A DNA stretch of 31,289 nt from Penium margaritaceum (GCA_023375785.1 SZWC01000086.1:372226-403514); one strand, 5' to 3'; shown: positions 12,436 to 23,570, counted from the first letter of the stretch. The notes: generated from the letters alone by a model not told the origin. Made by a program: numbers and translations.

Positions 12436-14220
12436 GTCAGAAACACAGTGGTCATAAACAAGGTGGTCAGAAACACACTAGTCAGAATGACATTTGTCAG
12501 AAACACAATGGTCAGAAACACACTGGTGAGAAACACACTGGTCAGAAATACACTCGTCAGAAACACACTGGTCACAAACACAGTGGTCAGGAACATAGTG
12601 GTCAGAAACACTCTGTTCAGCAACACAGTTGTCAGAAACACAGTGTTCATAAACACAGTGGTCAGAAACACAGTGGTCAGAAACACAGTGGTCAGAAACA
12701 CACTGGTCAGAAACACAGTGGTCAGAAACACACTGGTCGGAGACATAGTGGCCAGAAACTCACTGGTAAGAAACACACTGGTCAGAACACTGTGGTCAGA
12801 AACACACTGGTCAGAAACACAGTGGTCACAAACACACTGGGCAGAAACACAGTGGTCAGAAACACACTGGTCAGAAACACAGTGGTCAGAAACATAGTGG
12901 TCACAAACACAGTGGTCAGAAACACAGTGGTCAGAAACACACTGGTAAGAAACGCTGTTGTCGAAACACAATGGTCAGAAACACATTGGTCAGAAACACA
13001 GTGGTCAGAAACACATTGGTCAGAAGCGCACTGGTCAGAAACACACTGGTCAGAAACACAGTAATCAGAAATACAGTAGTGAGAAACACACTGGTCAGAA
13101 ACACAGTGGTCATAAACACAGTGGTCAGAAACACACTGGTCATACACACAGGGGTCAGAAACACAGTGGTCAAGGACACAGTGGTCAGAAACACACTGGT
13201 CAGAAACACACTGGACATAAACACACTAAGCGGAAACAGAGTGCTCAGAAACACACTGGTCAGAAGCACACAGGTCAGAAACACAGTGGCCAGAAACACA
13301 CTGGTCAGAAACGCGGTGGTCAGAAACACACTGGTCAGAAACACAATGTTCAAAAACACACTGGTCAGAAACACAGTGGTCAGAAACACAGTGGTCAGAA
13401 ACACAGTGGTCAGGAACATTGTGGTCAGAAACACACTGGGCAGAAACACACTGGTCAAAACACAGTGGTCAGAAACTACTGGTCAGAAACACACTGGTCA
13501 TAAACTACTGGTCGGAATTACACTGGTCAGAAACACATTGATCAGAAACACTGTGGTCACAAACCCAGTGGTCAGAAACACAGTGGTCAGAAACACAGTG
13601 GTCAGAAACACAGTGGTCAGAAACACAGTGGTCAGAAACACACTGGTCAAAAACACACTGGTCAGAAACACAGTGGTCATAAACACACTGGTCAGAAACA
13701 CAGTGGTCATGAACACACTGATCTGAAACACTGTGGTCAGAAACACACTGGTCGGAAACACACTGGTCAGAGACATACTAGTCAGAAAGATGGTAGTCAG
13801 AAACACACTGGTGAGAAATAGAGTGATCAGAAACACGGTGGTCAGAAACACACGGGTCAGAAACGCCGTGGTCAGAACCACATTGGTCAGAAACACACTG
13901 GTCAGAAACACAGTGGTCAGAAACACAGTGGTCAGAAATACACTGGTCAGAAACACACTGGACATAAACAAAGTGATCAGAAACAGAGTGGTCAGAAACA
14001 CACTGGTCTGAAGCACACTGGTCAGAAACACAGTGGTTAGAAACACACTGGACAGAAACACAGTGGTCAGAAAGACACTGGTCAGAAACACAATGGTCAG
14101 AAACACAGTGGTCAGAAACACTGTGGTCAAAAATACTGTGGTCTGAAACACGCTTGTCAGATACACACTGGTCAGAAACACAGTGGTCAGAAACACACTG
14201 GTCAGAAGCACAGTGGTCAG

Positions 14221-14999
14221 AAAATACTGGTCAGAAATACACTGGTCAGAAACACACTGTTCAGAAACACTGTGGTCAGAAACACAGTGGTCAGAAACAC
14301 TGTGGTCAGAAACACACTGGTCAGAAACACACTGGTCAGAAACACAGTGGTCAGAAACACAGTGGTCAGAGACACACTGGTCAGAAACACAGTGGTCAGA
14401 AACACACCGGTGAGAAACACTGTTGTCAGAAACACACTGGTCGGAAACACACTGGTCGGAAACACACTGGTCAGAAACATAGTGGTCAGAAACACACTGG
14501 TGAGAAACACAGTGGTCAGAAACACAATGGTCAGAGACATGGTGGTCAGAAACACACAGGTCAGAAACACACTGGTCAGAAACACACTGGTCAGAAACAC
14601 ACTGGTCACAAACACACCGGTCAGAAACACTGTGGTCAGAAACACAGTGGTCAGAAACACAGTGGTCTGAAAGACAATGGTCAGAAACACATTGGTCAGA
14701 AACACACTGGACAGAAACACAGTGGTTAGAAACACAGTGGCCCGAAACACAGTGGTCATAAACACAGTGGTCAAAAACGCACTTGTCAGAAACACAGTGG
14801 CTAGAAACACGGTGGTCAGAACTACACTTGTCAGAAACACACTAGTCAGAATGACATTGGTCAGAGACACAATGGTCAGAAACACACTGGTGAGAAACAC
14901 ACTGGTCATAAACACACAGGTGAGAAACACACTGGTCAGAAACACACTGGTCAGAAACACAGTGGTCAGAAACACACTAGTCAGAAGCACAGTGGTCAG
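14221..14999. repeat. R module copy 1 (779 bp)
   Basis: It starts with the rare landmark AAAATACTGGTCAGAAATAC, created by a one-base deletion in a 15-mer. ACCGGTGAG follows exactly 185 bp later (14406), then CACTGTTGTCAG, two consecutive GGTCGG units, a GGTGAG unit, and GAATGACATT at 14849. The next module starts at 15000. This is the first of three tandem copies; further copies start at 19972 and, truncated, at 22246. Confidence 0.82.
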
Positions 15000-15763
15000 A
15001 AAATACTGGTCAGAAATACACTGGTCATAAACACACTGTTCAGAAACATTGTGGTCAGAAACACAGTGGTCAGAAACACTGTGGTCAGAAACACACTGGT
15101 CAGAAACGCACTGGTCAGAAACACAGTGGTCAGAAACACAGTGGTCAGAGACACACTGGTCAGAAACACAGTGGTCAGAAACACACCGGTGAGAAAGACT
15201 GTTGTCAGAAACACACTGGTCGGAAACACACTGGTCGGAAACACACTGGTCAGAAACATAGTGGTCAGAAACACACTGGTGAGAAACACAGTGGTCAGAA
15301 ACACACTGGTCAGAGACACGGTGGTCAGAAACACACAGGTCAGAAACACACTGGTCAGAAACACACTGGTCAGAAACACACTGGTCACAAACACACCGGT
15401 CAGAAACACTGTGGTCAGAAACACAGTGGTCAGAAACACACTGGTGAGAAACACACTGGTCAGAAACACACTGGACAGAAACACAGTGGTTAGAAACACA
15501 GTGGCCAGAAACACAGTGGTCATAAACACAGTGGTCAAAAACGCACTTGTCAGAAACACAGTGGCTAGAAACACGGTGGTCAGAACTACACTTGTCAGAA
15601 ACACACTAGTCAGAATGACATTGGTCAGAGACACAATGGTCAGAAACACACTGGTGAGAAACACACTGGTCATAAACACACAGGTGAGAAACACACTGGT
15701 CAGAAACAAACTGGTCAGAAACACAGTGGTCAGAAACACACTGGTCAGAAGCACAGTGGTCAG
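15000..15763. repeat. R module copy 2 (764 bp)
   Basis: This is collinear with 14221-14999. ACCGGTGAG lies at 15185, again 185 bp from the start, here followed by AAGACTGTTGTCAG. GAATGACATT is at 15613. It is one 15-bp unit shorter than copy 1. Most rare variants (two GGTCGG units, GGTCACAAACACACCGG, GGCTAGAAACACGG) are shared, so the duplication is recent compared with the divergence of single units. Confidence 0.82.
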
Positions 15764-16421
15764 AAAATACTGGTCAGAAATACAGTGGTCAGAAACACAC
15801 TGTTCAGAAACACTGTGGTCAGAAACACAGTGGTCAGAAACACTGTGGTCAGAAACACACTGGTCAGAAACACACTGGTCAGAAACACAGTGGTCAGAAA
15901 CACAGTGGTCAGAGACACACTGGTCAGAAACACAGTGGTCAGAAACACACTGGTCAGAAACACAGTGGTCAGAAACACACCGGTGAGAAACACTGTTGTC
16001 AGAAACACACTGGTCGGAAACACACTGGTCGGAAACACACTGGTCAGAAACATAGTGGTCAGAAACACACTGGTGAGAAACACAGTGGTCAGAAACACAC
16101 TGGTCAGAGACACGGTGGTCAGAAACACACAGGTCAGAAACACACTGGTTAGAAACACACTGGTCAGAAACACACTGGTCACAAACACACCGGTCAGAAA
16201 CACAGTGGTCAGAAACACAGTGGTCAGAAACACAGTGATCTGAAAGACAATGGTCCGAAACACATTGGTCAGAAACACACTGGACAGAAACACAGTGGTT
16301 AGAAACACAGTGGCCAGAAACACAGTGGTCATAAACACAGTGGTCAAAAACGCACTTGTCAGAAACACAGTGGCTAGAAACACGGTGGTCAGAACTACAC
16401 TTGTCAGACACACACTAGTCA
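15764..16421. repeat. R module copy 3, running into large block B
   Basis: It starts with the same landmark as copies 1 and 2. ACCGGTGAG is at 15979, 215 bp from the start, that is, two extra 15-bp units compared with its sisters. GAATGACATT follows at 16422, where the sequence becomes collinear with the large block starting at 10554. Block A has no R module directly before its GAATGACATT, so the R amplification forms part of the extra length between A and B. Confidence 0.78.
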
Positions 16422-19400
16422 GAATGACATTGGTCAGAGACACAATGGTCAGAAACAAACTGGTGAGAAACACACTGGTCATAAACACACAGGTGAGAAA
16501 CACACTGGTCAGAAACACACTGGTCAGAAACACAGTGGTCAGAAACACAGTGGTCACAATCACTCTGGACCAAAACACAGTGGTCAAAAACACACTGCTC
16601 AGAAACACAGTTGTCGGAACCACACTGGTCAGAATCACAGTGGTCAGAAACACACTGTTCGGAAACACACTGGTCAGAAACACACTGGTCAGAAACAGAG
16701 TGGTCAGAAACACAGTGGTCAGAAACACACGGGTCAGAAACACAGTGTTCAGAAACACAGTGGTCAGAAACACCGTGGTCAAAAACACAGTGGTCAGAAA
16801 CACAGTGGTCAGAAACTCACTGGTCAGAAACACAGAGATCAGAAACACACTGGTCAGAAACACACTGTTCAGAAACACAGAGGTCAGAAACACACCGGTC
16901 AGAAACACTGTGGTCAGAAACACAGTGGTCAGAAACACACTGGTCAAAAACACAGTGGTCAGAAACACACTGGTCAGAAACACACCGGTCAGAAACACAG
17001 TGGCCAGAGACACATTGGTCAAAACACATTGGTCAGAAACACACCTGTCAGAAACAAAGTGGTCCGACACACATTGGTCAGACCTACACTGATAAGAAAC
17101 ACACTAGTCAGAAACACATTGATCAGAAACACACTGGTCAGAAACACAGTAGTCATAACACAGTGGTGAGAACGCACTGGTCAGAAACACGTTTGTCAGA
17201 AACACCGTGGTCAGAAACAAAGTGGTCAGAAACATTTTGTTCGGAAACACAATGGTCAGAAACATAGTGGTTAGAAACACACTGGTCAGAAACACAGTGG
17301 TCATAAACACACTGCTCAGAACCACTGTGGTCGGAAACACAGTGGTGGGAACTACACTAGTCGGAAACACACTAGTCAGAAACACATTGATCAGAAACAC
17401 ACTGGTCTGAAACACAGTGGTCAGATACACAGTAGTCAGAAACACAGTGGTCAGAAACACACTGGTCAGAAACACGTTGGTCAGAAACACAGTGTCAGAA
17501 ACACAGTAGTAAAAAACACAGTGCTCAAAAACACACTGCTCGGAAGCACACTGGTCAGAAACACAGTGGTCAGAACCACAGTGGTCAGAAACACACTGGT
17601 CAGAAACACTGTGGTCAGAAACACACTGGTCAGAAACACACTGGTCAGAAACACAGTGGTCAGAAACACACTCCTCGGAAACACAGTGGTCCGGAACAAA
17701 CTGGTCAGAAACACAGTGGTGAGAAACACACTGGTCTGAGACACACTGGTCAGAAACACAGTGGTCCGAAACACAGGGATCAGAAACACACTGGTCAGAA
17801 ACACACTGTTCAGAAACACAGTGGTCAGAACACACATTGGTCAGAAAGACAGTGGTCAGAAACACAGTGGTCAGAAACTCACTAGTCAGAAACACAGTGG
17901 TGAGAAACACACTGGTCAGAGACACACTGTTCAGAAACAGTGTGGTCAGAAACAGACTGGTCAGAAACACAGTGGTCGGACGCACTGAGGTATGAAACAC
18001 AATGGTCAGAAACACAGTGGTCAGAAACACACTGGTCATAAACACAGTGGTCAGAAACACAGTGGCCAGAAACACAGTGGTCATAAACACAGTGGTCAGG
18101 AACACAATTGTCAGAAACACAGTGGTCAGAAACAAGGTGGTCAGAACTACACTTGTCAGAAACACACTAGTCAGAATGACATTTCTCAGAAACGCAAATG
18201 GTCAGAAACACACTGGTGAGAAACACACTGGTCAGAAACACACTAATCAGAAACACACTGGTCAGAAACACAGTGGTCAGGAACACAGTGGTCAGAAACA
18301 CAGTGGTCATAAATACACTGGTCAGAAACACACTGGTCAGAAACCCACTGGTCACAAACACACTGGTCAGAAATACAGTGGCCAGAAACACACTGGTCAA
18401 TAACACAGTGGTCAGAAACACACTGGTCGGAAACACAGTGGTCAGAAACTCACTGGTAAGAAACTCACTGGTCAGAACACTGTGGTCAGAAACACACTGG
18501 TCAGAAACACAGTGGTCAGAAACACACTGGTCAGAAACACAGTGGTCAGAAACACACTGGTCAGGAACACAGTGGTCAGAAACACACTGGTCAGGAACAC
18601 AGTGGTCAGAAACAAAGTGGTCACAAACACAGTGGTAAGAAACACAGTGGTCAGAAGCACACTGGTAAGAAACACTGTTGTCGGAAACACAATGGTCAGA
18701 AACACAGTGGTCAGAAACACAGTGGTCAGAAACACATTGGTCAGAAGCGCACTGGTCAGAAACACACTGGTCAGAAACACAGTAATCAGAAATACAGTAG
18801 TCAGAAACACACTGGTCAGAAACACAGTGGTCATAAACACAGTGGTCAGAAACACACTGGTCATACACACAGGGGTCAGAAACACAGTGGTCAGGGACAC
18901 AGTGGTCAGAAACACACTGGTCAGAAACACACTGGACATAAACACAGTAATCGGAAACAGAGTGCTCAGAAAGACACTGGTCAGAAGCACACTGGTCAGA
19001 AACACAGTGGTCAGAAAAACAGTGATCAGAAACACACTGGTCAGAAACACACTGGTCAGAAACGCGGTGTTCAGAAACACACTGGTCAGAAACACAATGT
19101 TCAGAAACACACTGGTCAGAAACACAGTGGTCACAAACACAGTGGTCAGAAACACAGTGGCCAGGAACACTGTGGTCAGAAACACACTGGGCAGAAACAC
19201 ACTGGTCAAAACACAGTGGTCAGAAACTACTGGACAGAAACACACTGGTCATAAACTACTGGTCGGAATTACACTGGTCAGAAACACACTGATCAGAAAC
19301 ACTGTGGTCAGAAACACAGTGGTCAGAAACACTGTGGTCAGAAACACAGTGGTCAGAAACACAGTGGTCAGAAACACAGTGGTAAGAAACACACTGGTCA

Positions 19401-19971
19401 AAAACACACTGGTCAGAAACACAGTGGTCAGAAACACACTGGTCAGAAACACAGTGGTCATGAACACACTGGTCTGAAACACTGTGGTCAGAAACACACT
19501 GGTTGGAAACACACTGGTCAGAGACACACTAGTCAGAAAGATGGTGGTCAGAAACACACTGGTGAGAAATAGAGTGATCAGAAACACGGGGGTCAGAAAC
19601 ACACGGGTCAGAAACGCCGTGGTCAGAAACACATTGGTCAGAAACACACAGGTCATAAACACAGCGGTCACAAACACAGTGGTCAGAAACACACTGGTCA
19701 GAAACACACTGGACATAAACAAAGTGATCAGAAACAGAGTGGTCAGAAACACACTGGTCCGAAGCACGCTGGTAAAAAACACAGTGGTCAGAAACACACT
19801 GGACAGAAACACAGTGGTCAGAAAGACACTGGTCAGAAACACAATGGTCAGAAACACAGTGGTCAGAAACACAGTGGTCAGAAATACTGTGGTCTGAAAC
19901 ACACTGGTCAGAAACACACTGGTCACAAACACAGTGGTCAGAAACACACCGGTCAGAAGCACAGTGGTCAG
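16422..19971. repeat. Large duplicated block B of the 15-mer array (about 3.6 kb)
   Basis: This is the second copy of 10554-14220 with the same landmark order: GAATGACATT 16422, P 17082, two adjacent 14-bp units near 17155-17180, GGTGGGAACTAC near 17345, V (as GGTCGGACGC) 17974, GAATGACATT 18174, T 18474, Q 19253. From Q onward block B keeps a constant 5,751-bp offset from block A to the start of the R module, meaning no net unit gain or loss over about 720 bp. Confidence 0.8.
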
Positions 19972-20807
19972 AAAATACTGGTCAGAAATACACTGGTCAG
20001 AAACACACTTTTCAGAAACACAGTGGTCAGAAACACAGTGGTCAGAAACACAGTGGTCAGAAACACACTGGTCAGAAACACACTGGTCAGAAACACAGTG
20101 GTCAGAAACACAGTGGTCAGAGACACACTGGTCAGAAACACAGTGGTCAGAAACACANNNNNNNNNNNNNNNNNNNNNNNNNNNNNNNNNNNNNNNNNNN
20201 NNNNNNNNNNNNNNNNNNNNNNNNNNNNNNNNNNNNNNNNNNNNNNNNNNNNNNNNNNNNNNNNNNNNNNNNNNNNNTGGTCAGAAACACACTGGTCAGA
20301 AACACACTGGTCAGAGACACAGTGTTCAGAAACACAGTGGTCAGAGACACACTGGTCAGAAACACAGTGGTCAGAAACACACCGGTGAGAAAGACTGTTG
20401 TCAGAAACACACTGGTCGGAAACACACTGGTCGGAAACACACTGGTCAGAAACATAATAGTCAGAAACACAATGGTGAGAAACACAGTGGTCAGAAACAC
20501 ACTGGTCAGAAACACGGTGGTCAGAAACACACTGGTCAGAAACACACTGGTCAGAAACACACTGGTCAGAAACACACTCGTCACAAACCCACTGGTCAGA
20601 AACACAGTGGCCAGAAACACACTGGTCAGAAACACAGTGGTCAGAAACACACTGTTCAGCAACACAGTGGTCAGAAATACAGTGTTCATAAACACAGTGG
20701 TCAGAAACACAGTGGTCAGAAACACACTGGTCAAAAACACAGTGGTCAGAAACACAGTGGTCGGAAACACAGTGGTCAAAAACACACTGGTAAGAAACAC
20801 ACTGGTC
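19972..20807. repeat. R module copy 4, interrupted by an assembly gap
   Basis: It starts with the R landmark. The unit order then matches R copies 1 and 2 up to position 20157, just before the expected ACCGGTGAG, where the N run begins. After the gap the sequence restarts about seven units earlier and then reaches ACCGGTGAG at 20381. Downstream it shares the two GGTCGG units with its sisters, then diverges and joins the T landmark at 20808. Confidence 0.75.
20158..20277. other. Assembly gap, 120 N
   Basis: There is a run of exactly 120 N inside the 15-mer array. The repeat register on either side does not fit 120 bp: unit starts at 20148 and 20282 are 134 bp apart, one base short of nine units, so the gap length is nominal. 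The 100 bases before it (20058-20157) match 20282-20381 with two differences. The gap may therefore hide overlapping contig ends and not missing sequence. Any reading frame drawn across it is meaningless. Confidence 0.99.
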
Positions 20808-22580
20808 AGAACACTGTGGTCAGAAACACACTGGTAAGAAACACAGTGGTCAGAAACACAGTGGTCAGGAACACAGTGGTCAGAAACACACTGGTCAGAA
20901 ACAAAGTGGTCACAAACACAGTGGTCAGAAACACGGTGGTCAGAAACACACTGGTCAGAAACACAGTTGTCGGAAACACAATGGTCAGAAACACAGTGGT
21001 CAGAAACACAGTGGTCAGAAACACTGTGGTCAGAAATGCACTGGTCAAAAACACACTGGTCAGAAACACAGTAGTCAGAAATACAGTAGTCAGAAACACA
21101 CTGGTCAGAAACACAGTGGTCATAAACACAATGGTCAGAAACACACTGGTCATACACACTGGGGTCAGAAACACAGTGGTCAGGGACACATTGGTCACAA
21201 ACACACTGGTCAGAAACAAACTGGACATAAACACAGTATTCGGAAACAGAGTGGTCAGAAACACACTGGTCAGAAGCACACTGGTCAGAAACACAGTGAT
21301 CAGAAACACAGTTATCAGAAACACACTGGTCAGAAACACAGTGGTCAGAAACACACTGGTCAGAAACACGGTGGTCAGAAACACACTGGTCAGAAACACA
21401 ATGTTCAGAAACACAGTGGTCAGAAACACAGTGGTCAGAAACACAGTGGTCAGAAACACTGTGGTCAGAAACACACTGGGCAGAAACACACTGCTCAAAA
21501 CACAGTGGTCAGAAAGTACTGGTCAGAAACACACTGGTCAGAAACTACTGGTCAGAATTACACTGGTCAGAAACACGCTGATCAGAAACACTGTGGTCAG
21601 AAACACAGTGGTCAGAAACAAAGTGGTCAGAAACACGGTGGTCAGCAACACAGTGGTCAGAAACACTCTGGTCAGAAAAACATTGGTCAGAAACACAGTG
21701 GTCAGAAACAAACTGGTCAGAAACACAGTGGTCATGAACACACTGATCTGAAACACTGTGGTCAGAAACACACTGGTCGGAAACACACTGGTCACAGACA
21801 CACTAGTCAGAAACATAGTGGTCAGAAACACACTGGTGAGAAACACAGTGATCAGAAACACAGTGGTCAGAAACACACGGGTCAGAAACGCCATGGTCAG
21901 AAACACATTGGTCAGAAACACACTGGTCAGAAACACAGTGGTCAGAAACATAGTGGTCAGAAACACACTGGTCAGAAACACACTGGACATAAACACAGTG
22001 ACCATAAACAGAGTGGTCAGAAACACACTGGTCATAAGCACACTGGTCGGAAACACAGTGGTCAGAAACACACAGGACAGAAACACGGTGGTCAGAAAGA
22101 CACTGGTCAGAAACACAATGGTCATAAACACAGTGGTCAGAAACACAGCGGTAAGAGACACTGTGGTCAGAAACACATTGGTCAGAAACACACTGGTCAG
22201 AAACACAGTGGTCAGAAACACACTGGTCCGAAGCAAAGTGGTCAAAAAATACTGGTCAGAACTACACTGGTCAGAACCACACTGTTCAGAAATACCGTGG
22301 TTAGAAACAGAGTGGTCAGAAACACAGTGGTCAGAAACACACTGGTCAGAAACAGACTGGTCAGAAACACAGTGGTCAGAAACACAGTGGCCAGAGACAC
22401 ACTGGTCAGAAACACAGTGGTCAGAAAAACACTGGTGAGAAACACTGTGGTCAGAAACACTCTGGTCCGAAACACACTGGTCGGAAACACACTGGTCAGA
22501 AACATGGTGGTCAGAAACACACTGGTGAGAAACACAGTGGTCAGAACACACTGGTCAGAAACACGGTGGTCAGAAAAACA
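20808..22580. repeat. T-Q-R segment leading to the end of the 15-mer array
   Basis: This is a third complete T-Q-R order: T at 20808, Q at 21542 (as AAACTACTGGTCAGAATTA) and R at 22246. T-to-Q is 734 bp and Q-to-R is 704 bp, compared with 719 bp in the other two copies. The last R module is diverged (AACTACACTGG and AACCACACTG replace the usual units) and truncated by the junction with the 12-bp satellite after about 335 bp. Greater divergence at the array edge is typical of satellites and is what is seen here. Confidence 0.72.
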
Positions 22581-22600
22581 ACTGTCGACCCAACTTCCAA
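22571..22600. other. Junction between the 15-bp and 12-bp satellites
   Basis: The last recognisable 15-mer piece is GGTCAGAAAAACA, ending at 22580. The 12-mer is recognisable from about 22588 (ACCCAACTTCC). Only the few bases ACTGTCG separate them. There is no transposon end, target-site duplication or unique spacer. CTGTC, followed by AACCCAAC, recurs at about 22606-22618 inside the 12-mer, so a short shared word may have helped the join, but that is inference. Confidence 0.85.
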
Positions 22601-23570
22601 CCCACCTGTCAACCCAACGTTCAACCCAGCCTCCAACCCAGCATCCAACCAAAATTCCAACTCAACTTCCAACCCATCTTCTAACCCAAATTCCAACCCA
22701 ACTTCTAACCCAACTTCCAACCCAACTTTTAATGCAGCTTCCAACCCAACTTCCAACCCAACTTCAATCCCAACTACCAACCGAACTTCCAACCCAACTT
22801 CCAGCCCAACTTCCAACCAAACTTCCAACCCAATTTCCAACCCAACTTCCAACCAAAATTCCAACCCAACTTCCATCCAGACTTCCATCCCAACTTCCAA
22901 TCCAACTTCCAACCCAACTCCCAACTCAACTTCTAACCCAACTTCTAGACCCACTTCCGGCCCAACAACCAACACAGCTTCCAACCCAACTTCCAACCTT
23001 GTTTCCAACTTAACCTCTAACCCAACTTCCAACCCATTTTCCAATCCAACTTGCAACACAACTTCCAACCAAAATTACAACCCACCTTCCAACCCAACTT
23101 CAAACCCAACTTGGAACCCAACTTCTAACCCAACTTCCATCCCAACTTCCAACCCAACTTCGAACCCAACTTCCAACCCAAGTTTCATTCCAACTTCCAA
23201 CCCAACTCCCCACCCAACATCCATCCCAACTTTCAGCCTAACTTCCAACCCAACTTCCAACCCAACTACCAAGCCAACTTACAACCCAACGTCCAACCCA
23301 ACGTCCAACCCAACTCTCAACCCAACCTCCAACCCAGTCTCCATCCCAACTTCCAACCCAGCTTCCAACCAAACTTCCAACCCAACTTCCAACCCAACTT
23401 CAAAGCCAACTTCCATCCCAACTTCCAACCAAACTCACATATCACCTTACAGTCCAACGTCCAACCCAACTTTCAACATAGCGTCCAACCAAGCTTCCAA
23501 CCCAATTTCCAACCCAACTTCCAAACTAACTTCTAACCCAACCTCCAATCCAGCTTCCAAGCCAGCTTCC
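22588..23570. repeat. Diverged 12-bp units left of the 36-bp array
   Basis: This holds about 80 units with many single-base differences and no long internal duplication that I can see. Landmarks shared with the right flank show a common origin. The ACTCACATATCA word is at 23433 and 28269, and a related ACTCCCATCTCA is at 29720, each followed within about 20-25 bases by a TCCAACG or related word. Confidence 0.9.

Larger units (their letters stand above)
10554..14220. repeat. Large duplicated block A of the 15-mer array (about 3.7 kb)
   Basis: Landmarks occur in the same order here and in block B (16422-19971): GAATGACATT 10554/16422 (offset 5,868), P 11215/17082 (5,867), CAGTGGTGAG 11309/17161 (5,852), TCAGATACAC 11569/17421 (5,852), V 12225/17974 (5,749), T 12784/18474 (5,690), Q 13502/19253 (5,751) and the R start 14221/19972 (5,751). 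The offset changes stepwise, close to whole 15-bp units, so both blocks descend from one segment that later gained and lost units. Block A also holds small exact duplications at 11921-12130 and about 12297-12435. Confidence 0.8.
1..22580. repeat. 15-bp tandem satellite array, consensus GGTCAGAAACACAST
   Basis: The whole stretch reads as head-to-tail copies of a 15-bp unit, all in one orientation, with no unique sequence between them. The consensus is GGTCAGAAACACAGT or GGTCAGAAACACACT; position 14 is dimorphic (G/C) and the two forms are interspersed throughout. Common variants are TCGG, TCAT or TGAG for TCAG, AACT or AACG for AAAC, CATT for CAST, and GTTCAG for GGTCAG. Occasional 14-bp units shift the register, for example near 1276, 4888, 5037, 5051, 6446 and 12782. 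The array begins before the window and ends at the junction near 22580. The + strand is A-rich and T-poor. One frame on each strand gives five-residue periods such as VRNTV/L or TTVFL, but five of the six frames are essentially open, so this is periodicity and not coding. I do not recognise the family. Confidence 0.97.

Noticed and set aside
19934-21751. Open frame running across the N gap
   Set aside because: The N run is translated as unknown residues, and the repeat frame differs on the two sides (VRNT or SETQ types before, GQKH after), so the frame is an artefact.
1-22580. CRISPR-like array of short direct repeats
   Set aside because: Units are contiguous 15-mers with no unique spacers, no leader and no cas genes.
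22581-22590. Mobile-element insertion or attachment site at the satellite junction
   Set aside because: I see no terminal inverted repeats, target-site duplication or element sequence on either side; the two arrays simply meet.
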